64,000 nt of DNA, from contig JAICUB010000006.1 of assembly GCA_025936045.1 (NCBI GenBank), positions 62,001 to 126,000 on the forward strand, in the 5' to 3' direction. This stretch comes from Polyangiaceae bacterium (GTDB taxonomy: Bacteria; Myxococcota_A; Polyangia; Polyangiales; Polyangiaceae). Of the stretch, positions 32,593 to 44,093 are shown piece by piece; within the stretch, counting starts at the first letter, position 1; every line of letters begins with the position of its first letter. A model generated the notes under the pieces. It was not told the origin of the DNA. It did not search any database and saw only the letters and a list, made by a program, of their open reading frames with translations. The position numbers and the translations under genes are program-made.

Positions 32593-35500
32593 CCGGAGTG
32601 CCGGCCGACGAAATTACGGGCGGCATGGCTGCCGCCCACGTAGCGGAAGGCGTGCGGGCGGTCACGCGAATTGTGCTCGCAATCAGCGTCGAATTCGCTC
32701 GACCGCACGCGGCGTACGTCGCGTGCACTCACCTTCACGTCCTCGATTTCCGCGGGCGGCAGCGCTTCGATCGACGTGCAGCCGTGACCGGGAGCTTCGA
32801 TCCACCCCTCGACGCAAGTCGGCTCGCCCGGTGCGGCGCACCTCACACCGTTGAAACTTTTGCCGTCAGCGCACGAGCGGTCGAGCACGCCGTGCCGGCA
32901 GAGCCCGGGCGTTTCCTCACCGAACGGGCACGGCTCGGTTGCGAGCGTGGCGGCGCAACGAAAGCCGAGGTGCGCGCCGCGCTTGTCGGGCGCGAGGCGA
33001 TCGCGCAGGCGCGTATGCATCCACTTCTCGAAACGCCGGCTGAAGCTGCCGCCGCGATACACCTTCGCGTAGCCGGTGCTCGGCGGCCACGGATACGAGC
33101 CGTACCAATCCGAACCCCATTCCCACACGTTGCCGCTCACGTCGCTCAAGCCGAAGGCGCCCGCGGGAAAGCTCTTCACGGGACACGTCCCGGGGCGCTT
33201 CCAACATGCCTGCTCGTCCGGTGACGCGTCACCCCACGGGTATTTCAGATATCGATCCCCGCCGCGCGCGACGTACTCGAGCTCGACTTCGCTCGGCAGC
33301 CGTTCGCCGTGTGCGCGGCAATAGCCGTCGGCCGCGTTCCACGTCACGCAGTTGATCGGATGCGAAGCGCGCTCGGGGCGGCCGTAGTTGCAGAGGATGC
33401 TGCCGGGTTCCGGAGCCGTGCACGCGCCGTCCTCGACGCACTTCGCGAACGCTGCCGCCGTGACCTCCGTTTCGTCCATGCAAAAGGCGGGAAGCTCGGT
33501 GAGGTAACGCGGGCTCTCGTCGTCGGCGAAGTGCTCGCTCGGATCCGCGCCGACCCAAAATTTGCCGCCCGGAATGCGCTGCGTCCCACCGGGGCACGTC
33601 GAAACGGCGGCGCCCGTTGGTTTTGTGGGGGTGTAAATGTCGGAATCGGGCAACACCGTAGGCAGCTCGTCCAGCGTGAGGACGGGCACGGCGTCGGGCG
33701 GCGCCGCGAGCGTGTGGATCGCGCTCGTGGCGGCGGGCGGGGCCGAGCCCGCACCGGGCGGCGTGGCGGCGGGTGGAGCGCGCTCTTCGTCGCGCGGCTC
33801 GGGCGGCAGCGCGAGCAACCGCGGCGTGAGCGCCGCCGACATGCCGGGGCAGCGCTCGGCCATGTGCACGAGGCCGAGGCGACGCGCGAGCGGCAGCGTT
33901 CGGTCCGCGAGCGCGCGCTCGAGCCAAAGCATGCGATCCGGATCCGTGCCCACGGCGCAGCCCGCGACGATACGCAAGCGATACGCTTCGCGGCGCACGC
34001 TCGCGAGCTTCGGCGAGAACGCGAGGGAGCGGTTCAAGTACTCCTCCGCTTCCGCGTAGCGCCCCGCGAGGACCAGGTTGCGGCCGATGAGGTACGGCGC
34101 GACGTCGTCGGTCGGGTGCTGGTCGAGCCAGGCCTGGAGCTTCGGCGCCGCGACGTCCCAGCCGGGCGGATCTTCGGTGCCGCCGATGAGCAGCCCGACG
34201 ATGCCGTCTCTCGCAGTACCCTCGGCCGCGAGGCGCTTCACCTCGAGCGTGCGGCGCCGATCCTCGTCGAAGACGAGCTCGAGCGCCTTCGTATAGAGGG
34301 TGCGCGCCGCGTCGGCGTGGCCGCGGCCGAGCTCGATGTCGGCGCTCGTCTCGAGGGCGCGTACGGTTTGCGGCTTCGTGACGTCCTTTTCGGCGCCCAA
34401 CGTGAGGTAACTCTTGATCGCCTGCTCGTCGTCGCCGCGACGGCGCGCGCAACCGGCGAGACCGAAGCGTGCGTCGACGTTGCCTGGGTCGAGCCCGAGC
34501 GTCGCGCGAAAGCCCGCTGCGGCGCCGTTCACGTCGCCCGTACCGAGGCGCTGGCTCGCGTCAACGAGCGTGCGGTCGACGATGCGCGGGCATTTGCGCT
34601 CGAAGAACGGCGCTTGCTCGAAGCGCGCCTTGGCCGTGAGGAGCGCGCGCTCCGGCACGCTCTCTGCCGCGAGCGCCGCGTGAAAATCGCGCTCGAGCGC
34701 CGCCATGTCTTTCCCGCCGAACGCCGCGGTCACGTCGGCGCCGCCGTACCAGCGCCGCACGGCTTCGGTCCCGTAGCGGTCGCGCAAGAACGTGACGAAT
34801 GCGCCGGCGACCGTGTACGCCTTGGACGCGCTGATGCTCAAAAAGTCGAGCTGAAACACCGTGTGGAGCGGCGGCAGGATGCCGAGCACCTGCATCGCCG
34901 CGGCCCACTCGAGCGTCGTGAGCTCGTCGGTTTCGTCGGGCGCGGCCGCCACGGCAAACCCTTCGATCCGGCCGGGATCCGGCCAGATCCCGCCGAGCGG
35001 CCCCGCGACCTTGAACGGCCCGTGCCCGAACGAGCCCGCGATCACGTGCGCGAGCTCGTGGGAGAGCACGGGGTGCGGATAGAGCGCCTCCTGCACGTAC
35101 ACCTCCTCGCGCCAGGGTTTGGCGATGTACGTGTGCGACGCGCCCATGAGCCACCCCTTTTCGGCGTCGTTCGTGAAGAGGAAGACGCGGATGCGCTCGG
35201 GCCCGCGCGTGCCGAAAAAGGCTTCGATTTGCGGCACGCGCGCGTCGCAATCGCGCGTGAAGAGCTCGGCTTCGCGCTCCGAGAGCGCCTTCGGGTAAAC
35301 CACGTCGCAGCGCGTGCCCGCGCGGCGCCCGCCGAGCGCCTCCGTGATCGACGCGACGGTGCTCCAGTGCCCGAAATGCGGCCCCTCCGCGGAGTGTACG
35401 AGGCTCGCGAGCGCGGCGACCAGCGTGACCAGCACGACGCCCGGTCGCTCTTCGAACGTGGCCCCGTAGCCGCGCTCGCGCGCGCGATCCCAAAGGCTGG

Positions 35501-36158
35501 CTGCGAGCGTCGCCGCCGTCAGCGTCGCGAGCGTCCCCGCGCGGTAGGTCATGAGCCGATCGACCACGTTGACGACGGTGTCGTAGAGCGGCCCGCTGAA
35601 CACGCCGAAAAACGGATCGAACGCGAAGACCATCGGGCTCGTGACGAACCGGTAAAAGCTCACCGCGATGCAGGCGAGCGGCGCCGCGAGCGCGAGCAGC
35701 ACGGCCACCCCCCGCCGCGCCAAGCGCCCTCGCTGCTCGCCGATCGCTCCGGCGGCGAGCCCGACCGAGCCCCCCCACACGCCGGCGAGCAGCGCCCCGA
35801 ACCCCGGGCCGAGCACGTAAATCCAGAAACCCTCGCTCGGATCGCAGAAGCCGACGCGCGCCCCGTGGAGCAGCATCACGAGAAAGCCGGCGAGCGCGAG
35901 CGAAAGGCCGAGCTCGGCCCCACGAGCGACCGCGACCCGCGCCGGGGGCCGCCCTCGCGACGCCTCGAGCGCCGCCGCTATCGCGACGACGGCCGGCAAC
36001 ACGAGCCCACTCACGAGCGCGGAGTCGTAGCCCGGGCCGCCGAGCTGCGGCAGAAAGCCGAGCCCGCCGAGCACCACGACCGTCACCGCCAGCGCGTTGC
36101 GCCGTATCGGTTCCCGCCAGCGGCGCCCATACGCCCTGACCACGGAGCCTCCTGCCAT
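32541..36158 (-). CDS. Membrane gluzincin metallopeptidase fused to TPR and FGE-sulfatase (SUMF1) domains
   Basis: A 1205-residue protein with an ATG start. Residues about 20-250 hold six or so membrane segments. A gluzincin peptidase domain follows, with HELAHVIAG at 367-375 (HExxH zinc motif) and EGFA near 399 giving the third ligand, as in M1-like peptidases. Helical TPR-like repeats span about 490-760. From about 850 to 1070 there is a formylglycine-generating-enzyme/SUMF1 fold: PGGKFWVGADPSEHF, MDETEVTAAAFAKCVEDG, HPINCVTWNAADGYCRAHGE, DVSGNVWEWGSDWYG, RGGSFS and LGFRCA. The tail is Cys-rich. FGE-like domains often act as oxidases or as binding platforms. The gene starts 13 bases after the lon stop. 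The combination of domains in one chain is unusual and the role unknown. Confidence 0.8.
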   Translation of the reverse strand: MAGGSVVRAYGRRWREPIRRNALAVTVVVLGGLGFLPQLGGPGYDSALVSGLVLPAVVAIAAALEASRGRPPARVAVARGAELGLSLALAGFLVMLLHGARVGFCDPSEGFWIYVLGPGFGALLAGVWGGSVGLAAGAIGEQRGRLARRGVAVLLALAAPLACIAVSFYRFVTSPMVFAFDPFFGVFSGPLYDTVVNVVDRLMTYRAGTLATLTAATLAASLWDRARERGYGATFEERPGVVLVTLVAALASLVHSAEGPHFGHWSTVASITEALGGRRAGTRCDVVYPKALSEREAELFTRDCDARVPQIEAFFGTRGPERIRVFLFTNDAEKGWLMGASHTYIAKPWREEVYVQEALYPHPVLSHELAHVIAGSFGHGPFKVAGPLGGIWPDPGRIEGFAVAAAPDETDELTTLEWAAAMQVLGILPPLHTVFQLDFLSISASKAYTVAGAFVTFLRDRYGTEAVRRWYGGADVTAAFGGKDMAALERDFHAALAAESVPERALLTAKARFEQAPFFERKCPRIVDRTLVDASQRLGTGDVNGAAAGFRATLGLDPGNVDARFGLAGCARRRGDDEQAIKSYLTLGAEKDVTKPQTVRALETSADIELGRGHADAARTLYTKALELVFDEDRRRTLEVKRLAAEGTARDGIVGLLIGGTEDPPGWDVAAPKLQAWLDQHPTDDVAPYLIGRNLVLAGRYAEAEEYLNRSLAFSPKLASVRREAYRLRIVAGCAVGTDPDRMLWLERALADRTLPLARRLGLVHMAERCPGMSAALTPRLLALPPEPRDEERAPPAATPPGAGSAPPAATSAIHTLAAPPDAVPVLTLDELPTVLPDSDIYTPTKPTGAAVSTCPGGTQRIPGGKFWVGADPSEHFADDESPRYLTELPAFCMDETEVTAAAFAKCVEDGACTAPEPGSILCNYGRPERASHPINCVTWNAADGYCRAHGERLPSEVELEYVARGGDRYLKYPWGDASPDEQACWKRPGTCPVKSFPAGAFGLSDVSGNVWEWGSDWYGSYPWPPSTGYAKVYRGGSFSRRFEKWMHTRLRDRLAPDKRGAHLGFRCAATLATEPCPFGEETPGLCRHGVLDRSCADGKSFNGVRCAAPGEPTCVEGWIEAPGHGCTSIEALPPAEIEDVKVSARDVRRVRSSEFDADCEHNSRDRPHAFRYVGGSHAARNFVGRHSGCKNRDVGVGWNSACCP

Positions 36159-36171
36159 CGCCGGCTAGAGC

Positions 36172-38580
<2,409 letters not shown>

Positions 38581-38705
38581 ACGTCTCACAGTAGTACGGA
38601 CGCTCGCCACGTCCAGCAAAGCGGTGAGCAAAAGTGAGCGCAAGCTCTCCCGAAAAGCTCTCCGATTTCGCGGGCTCCACCGCTCTGTGCTAACTCGGGA
38701 CTCGA

Positions 38706-39371
38706 ATGGGCCCGAAGCTTGCCCGCATTTTCAGCGTGCTTCTCTGCGCGAGCGCGTGCGCGGCGAGCCGTTCGGAAAGCCCGCAAGCGGCGCTCGGAGC
38801 CTACGCCGCGGCTCTCCGCTCGGGGCACGCCCGCGAGGCTTACGACCTTCTGAGCGTCGACGCCAAAAAAGACATACCTTTCGACAGTTTCAGTCGCATT
38901 CTTCGCGAAAATCCTGATGAGGTAGCGGAGATGGGTCGGTCGCTCGCGCGGCCGGTCGGCCCCCCGCGCGTGACCGCGGTCGTGAAGGCGCCGAACGGCG
39001 AATCGCTCCTGCTCGTGCTCGAGAACGGCGAGTGGCGCGTCGACGGCTCGGCGATCGATCTGTACGGGCAGGAAACGCCGGAGGCGGCCCTGCACGCCTT
39101 CGTCCGCGCCTTCAAAAACCGTCGCTACGACGTGCTGCTCCGCTTCGTCCCGGACGCGGAGCGCGAGGGGCTCGGCGTCGATGAGCTCAAGCGAGCTTGG
39201 GAAGGCGCGGAACGAACGGAGCTCGAGGCCCTGGTTGCGGCCGTCGAGACGAACCTCCCGAACGGCCGCTTGGAGGTGACCGGCGATCGGGCGACGATGG
39301 CATTCGGTGCCGGCGGCACCGTCGAGCTCGTACGTGAAGACGGGCGCTGGAAAGTGGAGGATCTTCGCTAA
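38706..39371 (+). CDS. Lipoprotein with two NTF2-like (DUF4878-type) repeats
   Basis: A 221-residue protein. Signal IFSVLLCASACAASR with lipobox ASAC. The mature part contains two similar halves: SPQAALGAYAAALRSGHARE, then an Asp/Lys-rich stretch and NGEWRVDGSAIDLY, and then TPEAALHAFVRAFKNRRYDV with DGRWKVEDLR at the end. Both halves have the (A)AL-x-A-x(3)-A-[LF]-x(2)-G/R helix followed by an xxWRV/WKV strand, which is the NTF2-like pattern of small exported proteins. The stop and the hisB start share one base (TAATG), so it is translated with the his genes, although no biochemical link is evident. It is divergent from lon. Confidence 0.7.
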   Translation: MGPKLARIFSVLLCASACAASRSESPQAALGAYAAALRSGHAREAYDLLSVDAKKDIPFDSFSRILRENPDEVAEMGRSLARPVGPPRVTAVVKAPNGESLLLVLENGEWRVDGSAIDLYGQETPEAALHAFVRAFKNRRYDVLLRFVPDAEREGLGVDELKRAWEGAERTELEALVAAVETNLPNGRLEVTGDRATMAFGAGGTVELVREDGRWKVEDLR

Positions 39372-39964
39372 TGGGACGAACTGCGAGCGTCGAGCGTACG
39401 ACGCGGGAAACGCGCATCCGGGTCGAGGTCGATCTGGACGGTACCGGTAAGGCGACGATCCAGACGCCCCTGCCCTTCCTTTCCCACATGCTCGAGCAGA
39501 TCGCGCGCCACGGGCTCTTCGATCTCTCGATTTTCGCCGAAGGCGACGTCGACATCGACGGGCACCACACGACCGAGGACATCGGTATCGTACTCGGCAA
39601 GGCCGTGCTCGATGCGCTCGGCGACCGGAAGGGCATCCGGCGCTACGGCTCGGCGACGCTGCCGATGGATGAGGCGCTCGTGACCGCGGCGATGGATCTC
39701 TCCGGCCGACCCTTCTTCGTCTGGCGGGTCGATTTGCCGAAGGCCAAGCTCGGTAACTGGGACACCGAGCTCGCGGAGGTCTTTTTCGAGGCTTTTGCGC
39801 GGAGCGCCCAGGCGAACCTCCACGTGCGCCTGCACGAGGGCTCGAACCTGCACCACATCATCGAGATCTCGTTCAAGGCGTTCGCGCGTGCCCTGCGAGA
39901 AGCCACGAGCCTCGACCCGCGCTCGCCCGACGTGCTCCCTTCGACGAAAGGCGTACTCGATTGA
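39371..39964 (+). CDS. hisB: Imidazoleglycerol-phosphate dehydratase
   Basis: A 197-residue protein with an ATG start. HisB dehydrates imidazole-glycerol phosphate to imidazole-acetol phosphate in histidine synthesis. The two manganese-binding motifs are DGHHTTEDIGI and EGSNLHHIIE; LPFLSHMLEQIARHG also matches the family. The length is that of the monofunctional dehydratase without a HisN phosphatase domain. Its stop overlaps the TTG start of hisH (TTGA). The order hisB-hisH-hisA is common in bacteria. The rest of the pathway is not within this window. Confidence 0.95.
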   Translation: MGRTASVERTTRETRIRVEVDLDGTGKATIQTPLPFLSHMLEQIARHGLFDLSIFAEGDVDIDGHHTTEDIGIVLGKAVLDALGDRKGIRRYGSATLPMDEALVTAAMDLSGRPFFVWRVDLPKAKLGNWDTELAEVFFEAFARSAQANLHVRLHEGSNLHHIIEISFKAFARALREATSLDPRSPDVLPSTKGVLD

Positions 39965-40593
39965 GCGCGCTCACCGCCGTCGTCGTCGACATCGGGATCG
40001 GCAACCTGCGCTCGGTCGCGAAGGCGCTCGAGATCGCGGGTGAAGGGCGCGCTCGCGTCGTGCGGTCGCGTGATCCGGACGCGGTGCGTCGAGCCGATCG
40101 CGTCGTCGTACCGGGTCAGGGTGCATTCGACGCGGTCGCCAAGGGTCTGGCGGGTCCCCTGCAAGAGTCGCTCACCGAATCGGTCAAGCGTGGGGTGCCC
40201 TACCTCGGCATCTGCCTCGGCCTGCAAGTGCTGTTCGAAGGCAGCGAGGAAGCGCCCGGCGTTCCCGGCTTCGGTTGGATGCGCGGCCAGGTGCGCCGGC
40301 TACAGGGCGGCGCCGGCCTCAAGATCCCGCACATGGGTTGGAATCAGCTCGAGCTCCACGGCGGCGGGCATCGGGAGCTCGGCGCGGCCGGCGGCGACGG
40401 CGCGTGGGTGTATTTCGTACACTCCTTCCACGCGGTGCCGGAGGAGCCGGACGTGCTGCGCGCGAGCGCGGGTTACGGGCCGAACCAAGTGACGGCCGCC
40501 GTCGCGCGCGACAACGTGCTCGGAACCCAATTTCACCCCGAAAAAAGCCAGGGTGTCGGGCTTGCCCTCCTCGCGAGCTTCTTGTCAGGCTAA
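39961..40593 (+). CDS. hisH: Imidazole glycerol phosphate synthase, glutaminase subunit
   Basis: A 210-residue protein with a TTG start in a TTGA overlap with hisB. HisH hydrolyses glutamine and channels ammonia to HisF. The class I glutamine amidotransferase triad is visible: Cys in YLGICLGLQVLFE, and His and Glu in GTQFHPEKSQG. The N-terminal VVDIGIGNLRSV and VPGQGAFD are typical of HisH. The partner hisF is not adjacent, so it must be encoded elsewhere. This gene shows that TTGA coupling is used in this genome, which helps place other starts. Confidence 0.95.
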   Translation: MSALTAVVVDIGIGNLRSVAKALEIAGEGRARVVRSRDPDAVRRADRVVVPGQGAFDAVAKGLAGPLQESLTESVKRGVPYLGICLGLQVLFEGSEEAPGVPGFGWMRGQVRRLQGGAGLKIPHMGWNQLELHGGGHRELGAAGGDGAWVYFVHSFHAVPEEPDVLRASAGYGPNQVTAAVARDNVLGTQFHPEKSQGVGLALLASFLSG

Positions 40594-40604
40594 GAGCCTC
40601 CCCA

Positions 40605-41339
40605 ATGGAAGTCATTCCGGCCCTCGATTTGCTCGACGGCAAAGCCGTCCGCTTGCGCCAGGGCCGCTATGACGACGTGACCGTCTACGACGACCATCCA
40701 CACATCGTCGCAGCGGAGTGGAGCGGGCGCGTTCGCCGCGTGCATGTGGTCGATCTGGACGGCGCGAAGGCAGGCAAGCCCGTGCAACGGGTGCTCGTGC
40801 GCAAGGTCGTCGCTTCGTTCGGCGCCGGCGTTCAGATCGGCGGCGGCGTGCGCTCGATGGCGGCCGTGGACCAATACTTCGACCTCGGCGTCGATCGCGT
40901 CGTGCTCGGCACGGCGGCCATCCGCGATCCGGAGCTCATCCGTACGGCGGCCGCGGCGTATCCCGGGCGCATCATCGTGGCGGTCGACGCGCGCAACGGC
41001 AACGTCGCGACCGACGGTTGGACGGACCAGTCGGAAAAGCGCGCCATCGACGTCGTTCGCCAGTTCGCCGACCTCGGCCTCGCCGCCGTGCTCTATACGG
41101 ACATCGACCGGGACGGCACCGAAGTCGGGCCGAACCTCGACGCCACGGCGCTGCTCGCCAAGGACGGCGGCGTGCCCGTCATCGCGAGCGGCGGCGTCGG
41201 CAAGCTCGAGCACGTGCGCGCGCTCGCCAAGGCGGCTCCGAAGATCGTCGGCGCCATCGTGGGGCGCGCGCTCCACGAGCAGCGTTTCTCCCTCGAAGAA
41301 GCAATCCTCGCCGCGAGCGGGCGCCCCGAAGATGGCTGA
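40605..41339 (+). CDS. hisA: ProFAR isomerase
   Basis: A 244-residue protein with the ATG at 40605. HisA carries out the Amadori rearrangement of ProFAR to PRFAR. The (beta/alpha)8 barrel shows its two half-barrel phosphate sites, QIGGGVRS and IASGGVG, the N-terminal catalytic Asp in MEVIPALDLLDGKAVRL and the second Asp region YTDIDRDGTEVGPNLD. The length fits. The stop overlaps the next start by 8 bases (ATGGCTGA). A dual PriA role cannot be told from sequence, but the presence of hisA in a his cluster fits ordinary HisA. Confidence 0.95.
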   Translation: MEVIPALDLLDGKAVRLRQGRYDDVTVYDDHPHIVAAEWSGRVRRVHVVDLDGAKAGKPVQRVLVRKVVASFGAGVQIGGGVRSMAAVDQYFDLGVDRVVLGTAAIRDPELIRTAAAAYPGRIIVAVDARNGNVATDGWTDQSEKRAIDVVRQFADLGLAAVLYTDIDRDGTEVGPNLDATALLAKDGGVPVIASGGVGKLEHVRALAKAAPKIVGAIVGRALHEQRFSLEEAILAASGRPEDG

Positions 41340-42891
41340 GCGGCCGAGCCGGGATCCCACGGAAGCGCTGTCGCGCGCTTCCATGTTCCCGACTCGCGCC
41401 GTGCTCGAGCCGCTCGGAGCGCCCGAATCCGAGCACCCGGCTTCCTCGAGCGCCTTCAACGGCGAAGACTTTCTGTTCCATCTCTATCGCGGCAGCGAGC
41501 TCCTTCAGGACAACTGCGTCAGCGAGGCCAAAGAGGAGCTCGAGCGCGCGCTCCGCTTTCAGCCGACGGACGCCGAAGGCCAGGGCCTTCTCGGCATCGT
41601 TTACTTCCGGCTCGGCATGTATCCGCGCGCGATCGGCATCTACGAAGAGCTCATCCGCAATTTCCCCCGCGAAATCTCGCCGAAGGTAAATCTTGCGCTC
41701 TGCTACCTGAAGACGGGCCAGCAGCAGCAAGCGCGCGACGTGCTCGAGGAAGTGATCCAGCGTGAGCCCGATCACCTGCGCGCCTGGGGCTACTACGGAC
41801 TGGCGCTCGAGCGGCTCGGCGATTACGGCAGAGCGCAAGGGGCGTTCGAGCGCGCCGGTCAGCCCCAGCTCGCGCGCCGCATGCAAAATCGGCTCGAAGC
41901 GGTCGAGATCGCCGAGGAACCGGGCGAAGCCGAACACCAGCTCGACGAGGTCCGCCTCGCCGCGGCCGACGCCGTGCAAGAGCTCGATGCGCAGGCGCCG
42001 TTCGTCTCGGCCCGCGAGGAAGCGGGCGAGCTCGAAGCCGTGCGCTCGCGCCGCTGGCGCGCGGTCGAGCCGGGAGAGGAGGTCGTGCCGCGGCCGTCGC
42101 GGCCGCCGTCGGGGCAAAACCGCGCCGTGGCCCTCGGGAGCCTCGGAGTGTTGGCCGTTTCGGAGCCGATGGAGGTGCCGGCGGCGTCACGCCGGGGGGC
42201 AACGGAGCCCCCGCCGCCCGCCGCGCCGCCGCCGGCCGCACCCGCGCCGGGCTCGCCCTCCGCCCTCGTCGCCGAAGCGGCCGTGGCCGTCCCGGACTCG
42301 CGCGAGCGGCTCGTGATTCGCGACAGCATCGCGGTCGTGCGCGTGGAGGTCGGCTTCGCGCTCCGCAACGACGCGCTGCGCGCGGTGCAGCCGGACGCGG
42401 CCGCGTTCGCGCGTAACGCGCTCTGCCGGCGTTTGCGGGGGCGCGCGACCGACGAGCCGTTCGGCGGAGCCGCGACGCCGTGGACACTGCTCGAAGGAAG
42501 CGGACTCGCGGTGCTCGCCGCCGGGCCTTCACGCTCCGTCGCGGCGCTCGAGCTCGGCGGTGAGTTCGTGTACCTGCGGGAGTCGCGCCTGCTCGGTTTC
42601 GATTCGAGCGCGCGTTACGAGAACGGCCGATTGCCGGCACCGCCTCAGGAGCCCGCCCCCATCGTCATCGTGCAGCTTTCGGGCCGCGGCTTGGTGCTTG
42701 TCGAGAGCGAACGGCCGCTCCGAGCCTTGATGGTCACGGCGGATCGGCGCGTGATCGTGCGGAGCGAATCGGTGGCGGGCTGGACGGGGCGTATGCTGGC
42801 GCAGCCCATCACGGTGGAAGACGCACCCACGCATGCGCACGGCTTCGTGTCGTTCTCGGGCGAAGGTGCCGTGCTCCTGGACGACGCATGA
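41332..42891 (+). CDS. TPR protein with C-terminal AIM24/TRAP-like domain
   Basis: A 519-residue protein starting at the ATG at 41332, 8 bases before the hisA stop. Residues about 35-190 form TPR units (SEAKEELERALRFQPTDAEG, MYPRAIGIYEELIRNF, QARDVLEEVIQREPDHLRAW, GDYGRAQGAFERAG). A Pro/Ala-rich linker spans about 230-320. The C-terminal 190 residues are beta-rich with repeated IVIVQLSGRGLVLVES and MVTADRRVIVRSESVAGW motifs, resembling the AIM24 (DUF124) fold. No signal peptide or membrane segment is visible. TPR-AIM24 proteins are of unknown function in bacteria. It is translationally coupled to both hisA and pgsA by overlaps, though a metabolic link is not apparent. Confidence 0.75.
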   Translation: MAERPSRDPTEALSRASMFPTRAVLEPLGAPESEHPASSSAFNGEDFLFHLYRGSELLQDNCVSEAKEELERALRFQPTDAEGQGLLGIVYFRLGMYPRAIGIYEELIRNFPREISPKVNLALCYLKTGQQQQARDVLEEVIQREPDHLRAWGYYGLALERLGDYGRAQGAFERAGQPQLARRMQNRLEAVEIAEEPGEAEHQLDEVRLAAADAVQELDAQAPFVSAREEAGELEAVRSRRWRAVEPGEEVVPRPSRPPSGQNRAVALGSLGVLAVSEPMEVPAASRRGATEPPPPAAPPPAAPAPGSPSALVAEAAVAVPDSRERLVIRDSIAVVRVEVGFALRNDALRAVQPDAAAFARNALCRRLRGRATDEPFGGAATPWTLLEGSGLAVLAAGPSRSVAALELGGEFVYLRESRLLGFDSSARYENGRLPAPPQEPAPIVIVQLSGRGLVLVESERPLRALMVTADRRVIVRSESVAGWTGRMLAQPITVEDAPTHAHGFVSFSGEGAVLLDDA

Positions 42892-43574
42892 TTACGCCGA
42901 GCGAACCCCCTCCGCCGAAGAAGCCGCGCCCGACCCGCGCCGAGCGGCGCAAGCGCCGTCACTCGTTGCGCGAAGACGCGCTGAACCTGCCGAACCTGCT
43001 CACGATGGGCCGCGTCGCCGTGATCCCGCTCGTGATTTTGCTCCTCGACCGCGGCTCACCGAAAGACTGCTGGTGGGCAGCGCTCGTTTACTCCGCGGCC
43101 GCACTCACTGATCTCGTCGACGGCTGGCTCGCGCGGCGCATGCACGTCGTGAGCGTACTCGGGAAATTTCTCGATCCGCTGGCCGACAAGCTGCTCGTGA
43201 TGGCCGTCCTCATCTACATGGTGCCGATGGGACGCATCCCGACCTGGGCCGTGACGCTCCTGCTCGCGCGCGAGCTCTCCGTGACGGGCCTCCGTAGCAT
43301 CGCGAGCAGTGAAGGCGTCGTGATCGCCGCGGGCGACGATGGCAAGAGCAAGACCGCGCTCCAGATGGCCGGCCTCCTCTGCCTCATCCTCGGCTACCCG
43401 TACCACCTCACGCTCGGCCCGCTGGATCTCGGCGAGGTCGATCTCGTCTACGTAGGGCGGGCTCTCGTCTACGTTTCGCTCGTGTTCTCGATCATGAGCG
43501 CGCTTTCGTACACACGGCTCTTCGCGGAAGCCGTCGAAGCCAAAAATAGGCGTGGTACCGGCGATCCGCGCTGA
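42888..43574 (+). CDS. pgsA: CDP-diacylglycerol-glycerol-3-phosphate 3-phosphatidyltransferase
   Basis: A 228-residue protein; ATG overlaps the upstream stop (ATGA). PgsA makes phosphatidylglycerol phosphate, the first step to PG and cardiolipin, in the inner membrane. The CDP-alcohol phosphatidyltransferase motif D-G-x2-A-R-x8-G-x3-D-x3-D is present as DGWLARRMHVVSVLGKFLDP followed by LADK. The N-terminal NLPNLLTMGRVAVIPLVILL is the usual start of PgsA, and four to five membrane segments follow. A basic, Pro-rich 30-residue extension precedes it. Phosphatidylserine synthase or other family members are less likely given NLPNLLTMGR. Confidence 0.9.
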   Translation: MITPSEPPPPKKPRPTRAERRKRRHSLREDALNLPNLLTMGRVAVIPLVILLLDRGSPKDCWWAALVYSAAALTDLVDGWLARRMHVVSVLGKFLDPLADKLLVMAVLIYMVPMGRIPTWAVTLLLARELSVTGLRSIASSEGVVIAAGDDGKSKTALQMAGLLCLILGYPYHLTLGPLDLGEVDLVYVGRALVYVSLVFSIMSALSYTRLFAEAVEAKNRRGTGDPR

Positions 43575-43648
43575 AAGACCCTTGCTTCCGGCGCCTGCGC
43601 GACTCCGATTGCTCAGGCGGACGGCCGGGTGGTAGAAGCCGGCTGCGC

Positions 43649-44089
43649 ATGCTTCCCATCGCTCTTCGGGTTTTCGCCCGCACGGCTTTCCTGCTCTCGA
43701 CGGTGGCCATTTTCTCGACCAGCTGCTCTCGCCAGGGGGAAGGTGACCGCTGCGATCTGGATTGGGGCGGGCCCGATCAGGACTGCCAATCCGACCTCAT
43801 TTGCACGGCCTGCGGCAACTTGCAGGTCGCGACCGTGGATCGGTGTTGCCGCCGGGACGGCGCGGTCACCGACGCGCGCTGCGCTAAGGCGGCCGTGATG
43901 AACGACCTCACCTGCAGCGCGCACAAGAACCTCGCGACCTCCGGCTCGGCGGGCAGCGGAGCTTCCGGCATCGCGGGTTCGGGTGGCACTGCCGGCTCGG
44001 GCGTCACCGCGGGCTCGGGCGGTATTTCCGGCGGCTCGACCACCGGAGGCATGTCGGGCGAGCCCGGCGGCGGCAACGCGGGGGAGTGA
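43649..44089 (+). CDS. Cys-rich lipoprotein with Gly/Ser-rich tail
   Basis: A 146-residue protein. Signal RTAFLLSTVAIFSTSCSRQG with lipobox STSC. The next 65 residues hold eight Cys (RCDLDWGG, DCQSDLICTACGN, DRCCRRDG, ARCAKA, LTCSAH), probably disulfide-bonded. The last 55 residues are Gly/Ser/Ala/Thr repeats (SGSAGSGASGIAGSGGTAGS) without structure. This is a common layout for small surface lipoproteins in Polyangia. The function is unknown. The next gene begins 5 bases after the stop. Confidence 0.68.
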   Translation: MLPIALRVFARTAFLLSTVAIFSTSCSRQGEGDRCDLDWGGPDQDCQSDLICTACGNLQVATVDRCCRRDGAVTDARCAKAAVMNDLTCSAHKNLATSGSAGSGASGIAGSGGTAGSGVTAGSGGISGGSTTGGMSGEPGGGNAGE

Positions 44090-44093
44090 GTCG

